The notes under the pieces are model-generated. The model saw nothing but the letters and a program-made list of their open reading frames with translations, was not told where the DNA came from and did no database searches. Below are positions 32,345 to 43,399 of a stretch of DNA of 64,000 nucleotides, piece after piece (the stretch's first letter is position 1; each line of letters begins with the position of its first letter). Position numbers and translations under genes: made by a program. Origin of the DNA: Semisulcospira habei. Lineage: Eukaryota > Mollusca > Gastropoda > Semisulcospiridae. The DNA lies in the NCBI GenBank assembly GCA_036245525.1, contig BTPG01000003.1, positions 208,535,408-208,599,407 of the forward strand, in the 5' to 3' direction.

Positions 32345-32346
<2 letters not shown>

Positions 32347-32440
<94 letters not shown>
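32347..32440. repeat. (GA)n microsatellite at the 5' end of CR1 B
   Basis: Near-perfect GA, about 94 bp, abutting the element 5' UTR. Same strand phase as the GA tract at 25233-25309. Confidence 0.95.
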
Positions 32441-32441
<1 letters not shown>

Positions 32442-33189
32442 ACATCTTGTTTGTTCGACCACCACGTTTTCGTGCTCTCAGTGTTTTAATCCCTTTTCTT
32501 TGGATGTACTGTGTTTATGTGTGCTGAAAGCTGCTGAGTATCGTATAAGAGTGTGCTGATGATGATTATATGCTTGTTTTTCGTCGGATCTGGATGCTGT
32601 TCGAGTGGTTTCGTATTGAATAGTCTGTCGTTTGAACTTGTTTACCCCGCCATTTTTGCCTCTTCCGCAGCGTGGGTCCGCGTTGATCCGCGGGCCTTTT
32701 CCTCTGCCCTGTTCTATGTCCGTGCTGCGCGCTAGTGTATGAAGTGTTTACTGTATGAGTCTGTCTGCCTTACGCGGTCACATCTGTTGCTTGGTTGCTT
32801 CCATATGCATTGCTTTCAGTCTCCTACTTAGCGCCCCCTCTTTCCTATCTTTTTTTTTTGTGTGTGTGCTTGGACCAAAGTAGATCTATGATCATTGGTC
32901 TATCATGCACACTTCTCTCCCTTGACAGTGCTTTTCCTACTCACTTGGTAGTTTTTTCTTGTTGCTTGGTTGTCGTCCGTGTTCCTACAGTCCTATAGGT
33001 TTTACGTGTGCAGCCCCAAATTTGTTATCCCCGGTCGACATCTCGCCCTCCCCACTTTTGTTTTTTGGCGCCTTTGTCCGAGCTCGCCGCTGACCGACTG
33101 GGATCGTCTGCTGCTTGTTATTTTTACCCCGTATCCATTTTGCCCTTTCAGTGTAGGTTTTGCGTATTTTCAGCGTCGCTTCCCTACCA
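32441..33189. other. Unassigned non-coding stretch
   Basis: T-rich sequence without a supported ORF. It might contain the 5' end of element F or ordinary flank. Confidence 0.45.
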
Positions 33190-33191
33190 CA

Positions 33192-33274
<83 letters not shown>

Positions 33275-33400
33275 ACACACACCCCTACTGTACATTTTCT
33301 CCCTTGCGTATTCTCTTCCCTACCGCACCGCTCACACACACAGCGGCACACACACACACACACACTTACGCATACACACACACCCTGCTGCACCCTCTCC
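33190..33400. repeat. (CA)n microsatellites
   Basis: CA repeats at 33190-33280 and again, shorter, at 33334-33385. Confidence 0.93.
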
Positions 33401-33431
33401 CCGTCATTTTCTTTCTTGCCCTCACAAACAA

Positions 33432-34312
33432 TCATGCTCATCAGATACACACGCCAACAACTGCTATCTCTACGTTGCCACGCCACCTACTGCGCATCGG
33501 TGCCGCCGACAGTGTTGCAGATGCCTTACGCGGCATCCGATTGCGTAAGAGAGGCCGCAGGGGCGGAATTAGCAGAAGGCAGGACGCACTACCACACACT
33601 TCTTCATTTCTTCCAATGCTCTTCCACCAATTCCGCCTCCCCGCCTTCTCCCCCTTCCTTCCTTCTTCTCCCATTTCTTCTCTTCTCTTCCTCTGCTCCC
33701 TGCTCTCCTCGGCTGCCCCCTCCCCCACCCTCATTTCCCTTCCTCCCCTCACCCCCTCCTCCTCCGCCTGCTTTTTCCTCCTCGTCCCCTCCTCCCCCTT
33801 TTTCCTCCCCTTCACCCTCCCCCTCCCTCTTCCTTATCTTTTCCTACTCCCCTTCCTCCCCCTCTCCCCTCTCTCCCCCACCCTCCTCTCGCATCCTCTT
33901 TTTTACCCGGTTCTCCTTCCCCGCCTGTTCCTCCTCCACCCTCCACCCCTCACTCCTCTTTCCCCCCTCCATCCTCTCTCCCCCCTCACTAGACCTCCTC
34001 CTCCTCTGTCCTCTTCTTCGTCCGTTTCTTCTCCCTCTCCCTCTGCTGTCTCTTCCAACCTAAAACTGTGTCTGCAAAGTTGGCAAAGCTGACGTGATTT
34101 CAGATTTCATTCTAGACAATGACCTAGATGTTGTGATCACCGAAACGTGGCTCCGCTCAGCTGGCGATGAACCCATCATCGCCAGCGTCACTCCGAGTGG
34201 CTACCGCCTGGCCTCCTTCCCGCGCGCTTCCAGAGGAGGTGGCATTGCCATCATCTACAGGGACTGTCTTTCCGCTCAACTCTCCTTCTCTCAGTCTCTA
34301 CCTTTTGCTCAT
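33432..34312 (+). mobile_element. L2-like element F, segment 1 (ORF2 start and first part of endonuclease)
   Basis: MLIRYTRQQLLSLR at 33432, and in another frame GIRLRKRGRRGG, resemble the N-terminus of L2-type ORF2. A C/T-rich, Pro/Ser-coding tract follows. The endonuclease begins near 34070 (KADVISDFI, ITETWLRS). It is cut at 34312 by the LTR element; reading resumes at 39464 in the same frame (FAH before, PSFES after). Confidence 0.75.
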
Positions 34313-35602
34313 TGTGATGAAGCTCTATGCTCGTGCATAGTGCTCATACATTAGGATTAGTACGGTACAGTTTTTGTTAACGAGTAGGATTAGTACGGTA
34401 CGGGTTTTGTTAACGGTTTGTTTGTGGTGGCATTAGACGCACGGGAAATCTGTAAGACATGGTCAGCACGGGATTTTTAGTGAGTTCTGTTTAGTGAGTT
34501 CTAGGCGGAAGCTGTGACTGTCAGAGGTTTAGATCGGGAGTGCGGGCTGTTTTGTCGTATGGAACGGTTGTGTTTGAGATACCTAGCCCGCATTCCAAGA
34601 CTCTGAAGCCTAGATTTCAGGTATGTTTCTATAAACGTAGTATTGATAGTTGTTTAGTTAAAGACAGTATGCGTGGTAAGATTAATGTGGTTGTATAGCG
34701 GTGTTCCGGTTTGGTTTAGTATAGTATGTTTAGAATTCGGTGAAGTAACCGGTGTTTTTGTGTACAGTTGTTTACCGAGTTAGATGACTAAAGGAATATG
34801 AAGTGTGTATGTCTAAGCCGCTATGAAGATAGTACGTGGTTGGGTAAGCATAGTCTTTTCCAGGGTATAGAGTAATGTATAGCAAGAATTTTAGGCTATA
34901 GTCGGTTTCAAGATAGTGACAGATAGTGACAGATACAGTTTATGAAGCACGTGTGTGTGTGTGTGTGTGTGTGTGAACGAACATGTGAGTTATTTGTATC
35001 AGCCAGGTTACGTGACGTTTCTCATTGATCCAATATGTTGTGTGTTTAGCAAGTGTTACGTTGGGACTTTTGTTGTCTATTCAGAGTTCTTGTAACAAGA
35101 GTGGAAAGACGGACCCTGAGACGTCGAGTCGCAGGTGGGACCTACGTGAGGTCATCCCTCCAGCTCTTCTGAGAGTGAGTTTGACTGGCAACCAAGACAC
35201 CCAAGTCCAAGCGAGAACTGAGTACCGTACGAGAACAAGGACGTCCGTGCCCGAAGAGACAGGACGGCAATAAGCGTACGACGAAGGACTTTCACGCCTA
35301 GACGTGAGAAGGACCAACGTAACCAGGCAACAACATCAAACAGGTTGGAGGCAATGTGAGACTAAGACCTAGACTGGCAAAGATATTGTGATACGTGTGT
35401 GGTGTGATAATAGAACAGTGTATATAGTTGATGATCATTTAAGTCGTTCTTTTCATTTATAGTGTATAAAGGTTACTTTAGAAAGGGAGCCCGTGTGTTG
35501 TGTTTTACCGCATGAATGCGCCCGTCTGAGTCAGTGGCGGTGTATGCGTCTGTTGCGTGAGAGTCTGTGCGTACGACTGTGGGCAAGTCTGCGTGCGTTA
35601 CA
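34313..35602 (+). repeat. 5' LTR
   Basis: TGTGATGAA to GCGTTACA, 1290 bp. It contains a short GTGACAGATA duplication and a GT tract near 34953. It matches 38176-39463 throughout. Promoter elements were not resolved. Confidence 0.95.
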
Positions 35603-35603
35603 G

Positions 35604-35621
35604 TGGTGACCCTGTTTTAGC
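35604..35621 (+). promoter_or_regulatory. Primer-binding site
   Basis: TGGTGACCC starts one base after the 5' LTR, complementary to a tRNA 3' end GGGTCACCA. The tRNA species was not determined. Confidence 0.75.
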
Positions 35622-35787
35622 GGTAGGTTAGAAGTATCTGCGGGCGATAGTGAGTAGCGATTTTAGGGTAGGTCACTATTTTCTGCGTATGTTGATATTG
35701 TTGTAAGTTCTCATTTTAAGTTTTTCCGTTGATTTGGTTGTGGTATTTGTATTTTTACGTGCTCAAGTTTGGGAAGTTGTAGCAAAT

Positions 35788-36700
35788 ATGGAGGTAGACC
35801 CGGTAGAGGCTTACATTAAACAGGGTGAAAGGTTAGGACTTAGGGACGAGAAGCTTTTTGATTACGTAGAGAAATGTAGGGATAGGGAAGATAGAGCGAG
35901 AGAAAGAGAAGCTCAGAGAGAAGAAAGAGAAGCTCAGAGAGAAAGGGAAGAGAGAGAAAGCGTACTTAAGAAAGAGGAACTAGAGGTTCAGAAAGCCTTA
36001 AAGGTGAAAGAGTTAGAAGTTCAGAGGGTGAAGGACGAGAAAGAGTTGGAGATTCGTAGACTTAGAGAGGAGAAAGAGTTGGAAATGCAGATACAGAGGG
36101 AGGAGAAAGAGCTAGAAATTCAGAGAGAGAGAGAAGAGAAAGACAGAATACATAAGAAGGAGGAATTAGAGTTAAAGGAGAACGAGTTAGAAGCTCAGAG
36201 AGAGCGAGAAGAGAAAGAAAGAGTCTTAAAGGAGAAAGAGCTAGAAGCTCAGAGAGAGCGAGATGAGAAAGAAAGAGTCTTTAGGGAGAAAGAGTTAGAA
36301 GTACAGAGAGAAGAGAGAGCGTTTCAGAGAGAGAAAGACGAGAAATCTCTAGCGTTTCAGAGAGAGAAGGACGAGAGGGAACATGCGTTAAGACAAAGAG
36401 AATTAGAGTACCAGAGAGAGAAAGAAGAGAAAGATAGGGAGGTGCAACTACAGTTAGCTCGAGATGCGGGATCTAGACCAGATAGTGATTCAGTAGGCCG
36501 AGGCATACGCAATTTTCCTAAACTGCCGATGTTTAAAGAGTCCGTGGACTCTATTGACGCTTTTTTGTGTCGTTTTGAGTCTCATGCGCAGGCGTTGAGT
36601 TGGCCTCCTGCCAACTGGCCCGTTTTGCTTTCATCTGTGCTTGAGGGACAGGCCTTGAGTCTTTACCATAGTTTGACCGTTTCGGGGAACATAGAGTACG

Positions 36701-36765
<65 letters not shown>

Positions 36766-37897
36766 GTACAAGACTTTGAAGGAGTGTCTCTTGCAGAAGT
36801 TCCAGTGTAATGCGGAAGGTTTTAGGCAACGCTTGAGAGCTTGTCGGCCAGAGAGAGGGGAATCGTTTATGTCGTCTGGCAAACGGTTGTCCCATTTGCT
36901 CGTACGTTGGGTCGAACTGTCAAAGATCGACCACACGTACGAAGCATTGTTCGATCTCATGTTGGCTGAACAGTTCTTTGGTAGCGTTTCCAAGGATCTA
37001 GCGGTATTCTTGAGAGAGCGTAACCTCAAGACTACGGACGAGTTAGTGCAGAACACGGAGGCTTTTCGGATGGCGCATCCTACGAAAAACCTCGCGCGTA
37101 GGACCGAGACACCGCCAGTCGGGTTGGTCGCTGCTAACACGACTGAGGGTTACCGGGGGGTCAATACTTTACGTGGAGGCCAGCGGATTAACGGTAGAGG
37201 TACTTTGCGTTTTCGACGCGGTGATCGAGGTAACAGCAATGGCGGTAGCGATCCGTACGCACGTGGAGGGACTTCTTTGCGTGGGTATGGTCGTGGTCGT
37301 GTTGCGAGTTCGGACACGCAGTGTTTTTCTTGTCGTGGGTACGGGCACTTCAGTCGGAGCTGTCCGTACTACAGTGCAGGCGCGCAGTATGCTAGTTATC
37401 AGGAGCACGGCCATCTGGCTCATCAAGGTCCTAATAATCCTGGTATGGTGGAGGGGGCGGTGCAGCCTACTCACGTAGCCAGTTTTGCGGTCCCAGTCGG
37501 GGAGGAACCACAGGTGGGCGCAGTGTGTTCAGATGACGGAGGTGGTTGCCTACCACTGGTGGACGGTGTGGTAAATGGATGTCTTGTTTCTGTTCTCCGT
37601 GACTCAGGTACGACGACCGCGGGGGTCAGACGTAGCCTGGTTATGGAGGATCAGTACACGGGGGAGACGCAGAGGGTACTTTCGTTTGGAGGAAAGGTAG
37701 AAGTTTTTCAGTTAGCGAAGATAGAGATTGACACGGAGTTTTTCACAGGTGATCTGGTTTCGTGCGTCATCGACGAGCCAGTGGTAGATTTAGTTCTGGG
37801 TAACATGCAGGGTGTGCAGCCAGTCGGAGCGATTAAGCGAGCTCACGTTCCTCGCAGTGCAGTCGCATCAGTGGCGACGAGGGTCTCGCGATTGTAG
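35788..37897 (+). pseudogene. Gag-protease reading frame, split by a poly(T) insertion
   Basis: The likely start at 35788 (MEVDPVEAYIKQGERLG) follows an in-frame upstream Met at 35734. About 190 residues of Arg/Glu/Lys-rich repeats (coiled coil or single helix) precede a SCAN-like capsid region (FPKLPMFKES, WPPANWPVLLSSVL, then GESFMSSGKRLSHLLVRW). A CCHC knuckle (CFSCRGYGHFSRSC, about 37321-37362) and a retropepsin-like domain (LRDSGTTTAG, about 37594) follow; the frame ends at 37897. Gag would package RNA and the protease would cleave it. The insertion at about 36708-36777 shifts the frame. Confidence 0.9.
36705..36777. repeat. T58 run with a flanking 14-bp duplication inside gag
   Basis: AGAGTACGAGACTT before the run and AGAGTACAAGACTT after it are a near-perfect direct repeat (36693-36706 and 36763-36776). 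This is the footprint of target-primed insertion of a poly(A) tail in minus orientation, with no body sequence. Confidence 0.85.
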
Positions 37898-37966
37898 GTA
37901 GATCGGAGACTAGGGTCTCGCGATTGTAGGTAGGTCGGAGACTTGGATCTCGCGATCGTGTGGGCA
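37880..37966 (+). repeat. 32-bp tandem repeat at the end of the protease frame
   Basis: AGGGTCTCGCGATTGTAGGT occurs twice, 32 bp apart, with a third diverged unit after it. It spans the stop codon and sits where pol would normally begin. Confidence 0.7.
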
Positions 37967-38161
37967 GTCGTTGGATCGATTTCATTTCTGGAGGTTTTAG
38001 CGCGTTAGTTCTGTTTTGCTGTCGCTGTGCGATCTGAAGGTATGCGTTGAGGCTGTAATGTTTTTCTTGTATTCTAGATAGTCAAAGTTAGTCCTTTCCT
38101 GTTTCGGATAACATTACGTCGAGTAGTCTTAAAAAGAAACTCGGTCGTTTCTTTTTTTCCC

Positions 38162-38175
38162 GAGGAAGGGGGAAT
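38162..38175 (+). promoter_or_regulatory. Polypurine tract
   Basis: GAGGAAGGGGGAA lies directly before the 3' LTR, preceded by a T/C run. It would prime plus-strand DNA synthesis. Confidence 0.85.
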
Positions 38176-39463
38176 TGTGATGAAGCTCTATGCTCGTGCA
38201 TAGTGCTCATACATTAGGATTAGTACGGTACGGTTTTTGTTAACGAGTAGGATTAGTACGGTACGGGTTTTGTTAACGGTTTGTTTGTGGTGGCATTAGA
38301 CGCACGGGAAGTCTGTAAGACATGGTTAGCACGGGATTTTTAGTGAGTTCTGTTTAGTGAGTTCTAGGCGGAAGCTGTGACTGTCAGAGGTTTAGATCGG
38401 GAGTGCGGGCTGTTTTGTCGTATGGAACGGTTGTGTTTGAGATACCTAGCCCGCATTCCAAGACTCTGAAGCCTAGATTTCAGGTATGTTTCTATAAACG
38501 TAGTATTGATAGTTGTTTAGTTAAAGACAGTATGCGTGGTAAGATTAATGTGGTTGTATAGCGGTGTTCCGGTTTGGTTTAGTATAGTATGTTTAGAATT
38601 CGGTGAAGTAACCGGTGTTTTTGTGTACAGTTGTTTACCGAGTTATATGACTAAAGGAATATGAAGTGTGTATGTCTAAGCCGCTATGAAGAGATATTAC
38701 GTGGTTGGGTAAGCATAGTCTTTTCCAGGGTATAGAGTAATGTATAGCAAGAATGTTAGGCTATAGTCGGTTTCAAGATAGTGACAGATAGTGACAGATA
38801 CCGTTTATGAAGCACGTGTGCGTGTGTGTGTGTGTGAACGAACGTGTGAGTTATTTGTATCAGCCAGGTTACGTGACGTTTCTCATTGATCCAATATGTT
38901 GTGTGTTTAGCAAGTGTTACGTTGGGACTTTTGTTGTCTATTCAGAGTTCTTGTAACAAGAGTGAAAAGACGGACGCCGAGACGTCGAGTCGCAGGTGGG
39001 ACCTACGTGAGGTCATCCCTCCAGCTCTTCTGAGAGTGAGTTTGACTGGGAACCAAGACACCCAAGTCCAAGCGAGAACTGAGTACCGTACGAGAACAAG
39101 GACGTCCGTGCCCGAAGAGACAGGACGGCAATAAGCGTACAACGAAGGACTTTCACGCCTAGACGTGAGAAGGACCAACGTAACCAGGCAACAACATCAA
39201 ACAGGTTGGAGGCAATGTGAGACTAAGACCTAGCCTGGCAAAGATATTGTGATACGTGTGTGGTGTGATAATAGAACAGTGTATATAGTTGATAATCATT
39301 TAAGTCGTTCTTTTCATTTATAGTGTATAAAGGTTAATTTAGAAAGGGAGCCCGTGTGTTGTGTTTTACCGCATGAATGCGCCCGTCTGAGTCAGTGGCG
39401 GTGTATGCGTCTGTTGCGTGAGAGTCTGTGCGTACGACTGTGGGCAAGTCTGCGTGCGTTACA
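38176..39463 (+). repeat. 3' LTR
   Basis: 1288 bp, TG...CA ends, followed by the target duplication CTCAT. It has a shorter GT tract than the 5' copy. Confidence 0.95.
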
Positions 39464-42100
39464 CTCATCCCTCCTTTGAATCTGTCGAGGCCGTAGCAAC
39501 ACTCCCTGGCCAGTCCCTCATCTTCTCATGTATCTATCGCCCCCCTCCAAGCTCTCAAAACAAACTCACAAACTCCATGTTCCTCACCGAGTTTGACCTC
39601 CTCCTCCACCACTACAGCACACGACCCGGAAAACACATCCTTCTAGGCGACTTTAACTTCCACTTTGACAAACCCGACCACCTTGACACAAAACGCCTTT
39701 GCACGTCACTTTCAAACCACAATTTTACACAACACATCACTAAACCCACCCACCGACTCGGCCACACCCTCAAATGGATCATCACCCGCACCTCCGATCA
39801 ACTCTTTCTCGACTCTGACACCTCCTCTGTGCTTCCCTCTGACCACCTCGCTATTCTCGTCTCCCTCAATCTACCTTCCCCGAAAAAAAAAAACAAACAA
39901 ACAAGCTAATTGTCTCTCGTCGCAAACTATAATCTGTCGAGCGCGAGAGTTTCTTCAACGAAGCTGTCGACCTTCTCTTGGACCCCGACCCCTCTCCCGA
40001 TATTGCATCCCATTTCGATTTCTCCCTTCGAATACTTCTAGACACCCATGCCCCTGTCACCACCTGCTCTATACCCAACCGACTCCCCTCCCCCTGGCTC
40101 ACTGACGACATAGCTGAGGCGAAGCGCGAGCGCCGACAAGCGGAACGCCGCTGGCGCTCATCTGACCTCACCGTCCACATACAGATCTTCCAAACAACTA
40201 GATCCAAAGTCTGCAAAATGATCTCCGACTCTAAACACAAACACCTTCAAAACCAAATCATGGAATCCACTTCTTCCAAAACCCTCTACGCCACCATGAA
40301 CACACTCCAAGGCACTCCTAAAGACTCTCCTCTCCCCAACACACACAGCAAAGAAGAACTCCCGTCCGCTTTTTCTACCTATTTTTCGGACAAAATCCAA
40401 ACTCTGCGCAACACACTCGACACTCTGCCTTCTCCGCCTTGCCCTCCCGACCCCACCTTTTCCGGCACTCCCCTCTCGTCCTTCCGCCCCGTCTCTCAGG
40501 ATGAAGTCCTCAAGACCATAAAGTCCATGCCCTTCAAAACCTGCGAACTAGAACCCCTCCCAGCTTCTCTCTACCGTGACGGCCTTCCAAAACTTCTGCC
40601 CTTCATTACCGATATCATCAACGCATCTTGTGAAAACGGCTCCGTCCCCGATATCTTCAAGTCCGCCATCGGTCGTCTTCTCCTAAAAAAACGCAACCTC
40701 GACCCAAACGAACTCAAGAACTATCGCCCAGTCTCCAAACTCTCTTTCCTGTCCAAGCTTCTTGAGAAGGTTGTTCTCAACCAGCTCAACCTCCACCTCA
40801 CCGACAACAACCTCCTCAGTCCATTCCAGTCTGCCTATCGCAAACATCACAGCACTGAAAGAGCCCTTCTACAAATCTTAAACGATCTGCTACTCTCCAA
40901 AGACTCGGGCAACATCTCCCTTCTTACACTACTCGATCTCTCTGCCGCCTTTGACACTATAGACCACTCTATCCTCCTCCACCGACTCCACCACTCCTTC
41001 GGCATCACTGACACTGCTCACTCCTGGTTTCTCTCCTACCTCTCCGACAGACAGCAGTCCGTCACCATCAACGGCGTCTCTTCTAACCCAGTCACGCTCT
41101 CCTGCTGAGTTCCAAAGGGGTCCGTCCTGGGCCCCGGTCCTTTTCACACTCGACACCTCTCCTCTGTCCAACATCATCCAGTCTCACCACATACACCACC
41201 ACCTCTACGCTGACGACTCACAACTGCTAGACAAAGACAAACTCGACAACACCCAGTCACTACTGACTCGTACGGCTGACTGCTACGAAGACGTGAAAAA
41301 CTGGATGACGACAAAACGGAAGCCATGCTGGTAGGCACTCGCCAGAAACTCTCCCAGCTCCCTCCCTCTTTCCACCTTCAACTCGATAGCACCCCCATCT
41401 TCCTCTCTGACTCGGCCAAAAACCTCTGCGTTATCCTCGATTCCTCTCTGTCCATGACCAGCTTCGTCTCTGCCACGGCCCAGGCATGCTATTTCCACCT
41501 CCGCCGCATCAGTCAGATCAGAAAATACCTCACTACCGAAGTTGCCACCAAACTTGCTCTCTCTCATCTTATCTCTCATCGACTACTGCAACTCTCTCCT
41601 TTCTGGCCTCTCTAACTTCACCACTTTCACTCTCCAACGCGTCCAGAACAATGCTGCCCGCCTCGTCCTCAGAAAGAAAAAATCCGACCACATCACACCC
41701 TGCTCAAACTCCTTCACTGGCTCCCCATCCCCAAACGCATCCAATACAAAATTCTGTCTCTCTTCTACAAATCCCTGAACTACTGCGCTCCTGCCTACCT
41801 CTCCAACTTACTTCACCCCTACACACCTTCCCGCTCCCTCGGCTCTGCCTGCGACCCTCTCCGCCTCCACATCTCTCGCAACAAACTCAACACTTTTGGC
41901 CCCTGCTCCTTCTCCGTCTACGGTCCATCCACCTGGAACATTCTCCCACTCTCTCTCCGTCAGAAACACTCTCTCCTCCTTCCAGTCCGCCCTCAAAACC
42001 CACCTTTTTCAACAGTTTTAGCACTATATCACCACACTCCCTACCCCAAGCTGACCGTCGTAATGTATTTTACTATTTGTGGTACGTGAGTCATTGTCTA
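39464..42100 (+). mobile_element. L2-like element F, segment 2 (endonuclease remainder, RT, C-terminus)
   Basis: Endonuclease: IYRPPPSS, LLGDFNFHFD, LPSDHLAI. RT: LKNYRPVSKLSFLSKLLEK, LDLSAAFDTIDHS, VPKGSVLGP and YADDSQLLD (about 41209). C-terminus: DYCNSLLSG and SVYGPSTWNILP. Lesions include an A-run frameshift near 39885, stops near 39938 and 41106, and frameshifts near 41137 and 41305. It ends at the duplication TGAGTCATTGTCTA (42087-42100), where RTE element E is inserted. Confidence 0.88.
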
Positions 42101-42171
42101 ACTCCACCAGGGAGGCCCCTTTGGGGGCTTAACTGCCTGTCCCAAATCAGGATAAAGGAGGAGGGTTAGGC

Positions 42172-43399
42172 GTGGGGCTAGCGACTCCACCCTGTAAAAA
42201 GAAACTTGCTACGGAAACGACAACAAGGGAAAAAGCGACAACCGGCGCTGGGAGCGAAACAGACCAGGAAACTGGACTTATGACGGATGGGGACCAAAGC
42301 CGCAAGGACGTCTCCATCCCGATAGCGGAACTCCTGACGCCAAAACGATGGATCAGAATTTGATGCTGGAACGTGCGAACGCTCTACCAGACTGGAAAGC
42401 TGGCGCAAGCAGTAAGTGAACTGAACCGCCACAAACTAACCCTTATGGGAGTAACAGAAGCAAGATGGACTGGTGCTGGCAGACAGAGGTTGAGCTCCGG
42501 AGAAGTCATCATCTGGTCTGGAAGAACAGACAACGAACACCGAGAAGGAGTTGCTGTCATCATCAATAAGAGCAAGGCCAACACCGTTCTACAGTGGAAA
42601 CCTGTGAACGAGCGCCTGCCTGCTGTACGTCAGGATGAATTCCAAATACGCAAAGCTGTCTATTGTCGTGGGCTACGCACCGATAGACGATGCGGAAGAA
42701 GAGGATAAGGATGCATTCTACGACGCCCTCCAAGCTGTTTTGGAAGACATCCCTCGACATGACGTGCTGATGCTGATCGTTGACTTCAATGCTAAGGTCG
42801 GCTGCGACAATGAAGACAGAAAGAGGACCATGGGACGACATGGAGCGGGTGTGATCAACGACAACGGGGAGAGGCTGGTCAATTTCTGCGAGGAGAATGA
42901 CTTAGTCATAGGAGGGACCCTGTTTGCGCATAGGGAGATCCACAAACTCACATGGAAATCGCCAGACGGCAAGACCCAGAACTAGATCGACCACATCATC
43001 ATTAATGGTCGCTGGAGGCACTCTCTGCAGGATGTGCGAGTGATGCGACATGCTGACATTGGCAGCGACCATAGTCTTCTGGTGGGGAAGGTGACATTGA
43101 AGCTTAGGAAAGTAAAGATAGGAGACACCAGAAATCAGCGCTACGACGTGGCCAAGTTCAAAGACCCCAAAGTGAAAGAAGAGTTTAGGTTGGCCCTCAG
43201 GAATAGATTTAGTGTTTTGGAAGATGAGACAGCGCTGACTATTGAAGATTTCAACAGAGCCATGAAGGAAACAGGAGGGGAAGTTTTAGGATACAGAAAG
43301 AGCAGGAAGACAGAGTGGATCTCAGAAGACACGTGGGCTCGCATAGAAGAGAGAAGACAGATCAAGAAAAAAATTTTGGAACCAAATCACCAAGACTGA
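42172..43399 (+). pseudogene. RTE endonuclease region, broken
   Basis: CWNVRTLYQTGKLAQ (about 42364) is the RTE endonuclease N-terminus, preceded by a TGA at 42361. VTEARWTGAG and FNAKVG follow in two frames (frameshift near 42630). The usual GDFN motif reads VDFN. A TAG lies at 42983-42985, then IDHIIING and GSDHSLL. A frameshift near 43380 joins to the RT frame. Confidence 0.85.

Larger units (their letters stand above)
25310..32346 (-). mobile_element. Full-length CR1-clade retrotransposon B with intact ORF1 and ORF2
   Basis: Read on the minus strand: 5' UTR to 32019, ORF1 32018-29682, spacer of about 876 bp, ORF2 28805-25803, 3' UTR with alternating GT, and a TTTCA tail. About 7.0 kb. 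Both ORFs are uninterrupted, which is unusual among the elements here and suggests recent, possibly autonomous activity. ORF1 with an esterase domain is established for the CR1 clade. GA tracts flank both ends, consistent with insertion into a microsatellite. Confidence 0.9.
34313..39463 (+). mobile_element. LTR retrotransposon encoding only Gag and protease (Ty3/gypsy type)
   Basis: Direct target duplication CTCAT at 34308-34312 and 39464-39468. LTRs of 1290 and 1288 bp start TG and end CA. A primer-binding site, a polypurine tract and a Gag-protease frame are present, but there is no reverse transcriptase, RNase H or integrase in the 2573-bp interior. About 18 substitutions and two small indels separate the LTRs by hand count (about 1.4%), so insertion is recent. 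It must depend on another element for copying. Confidence 0.93.
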
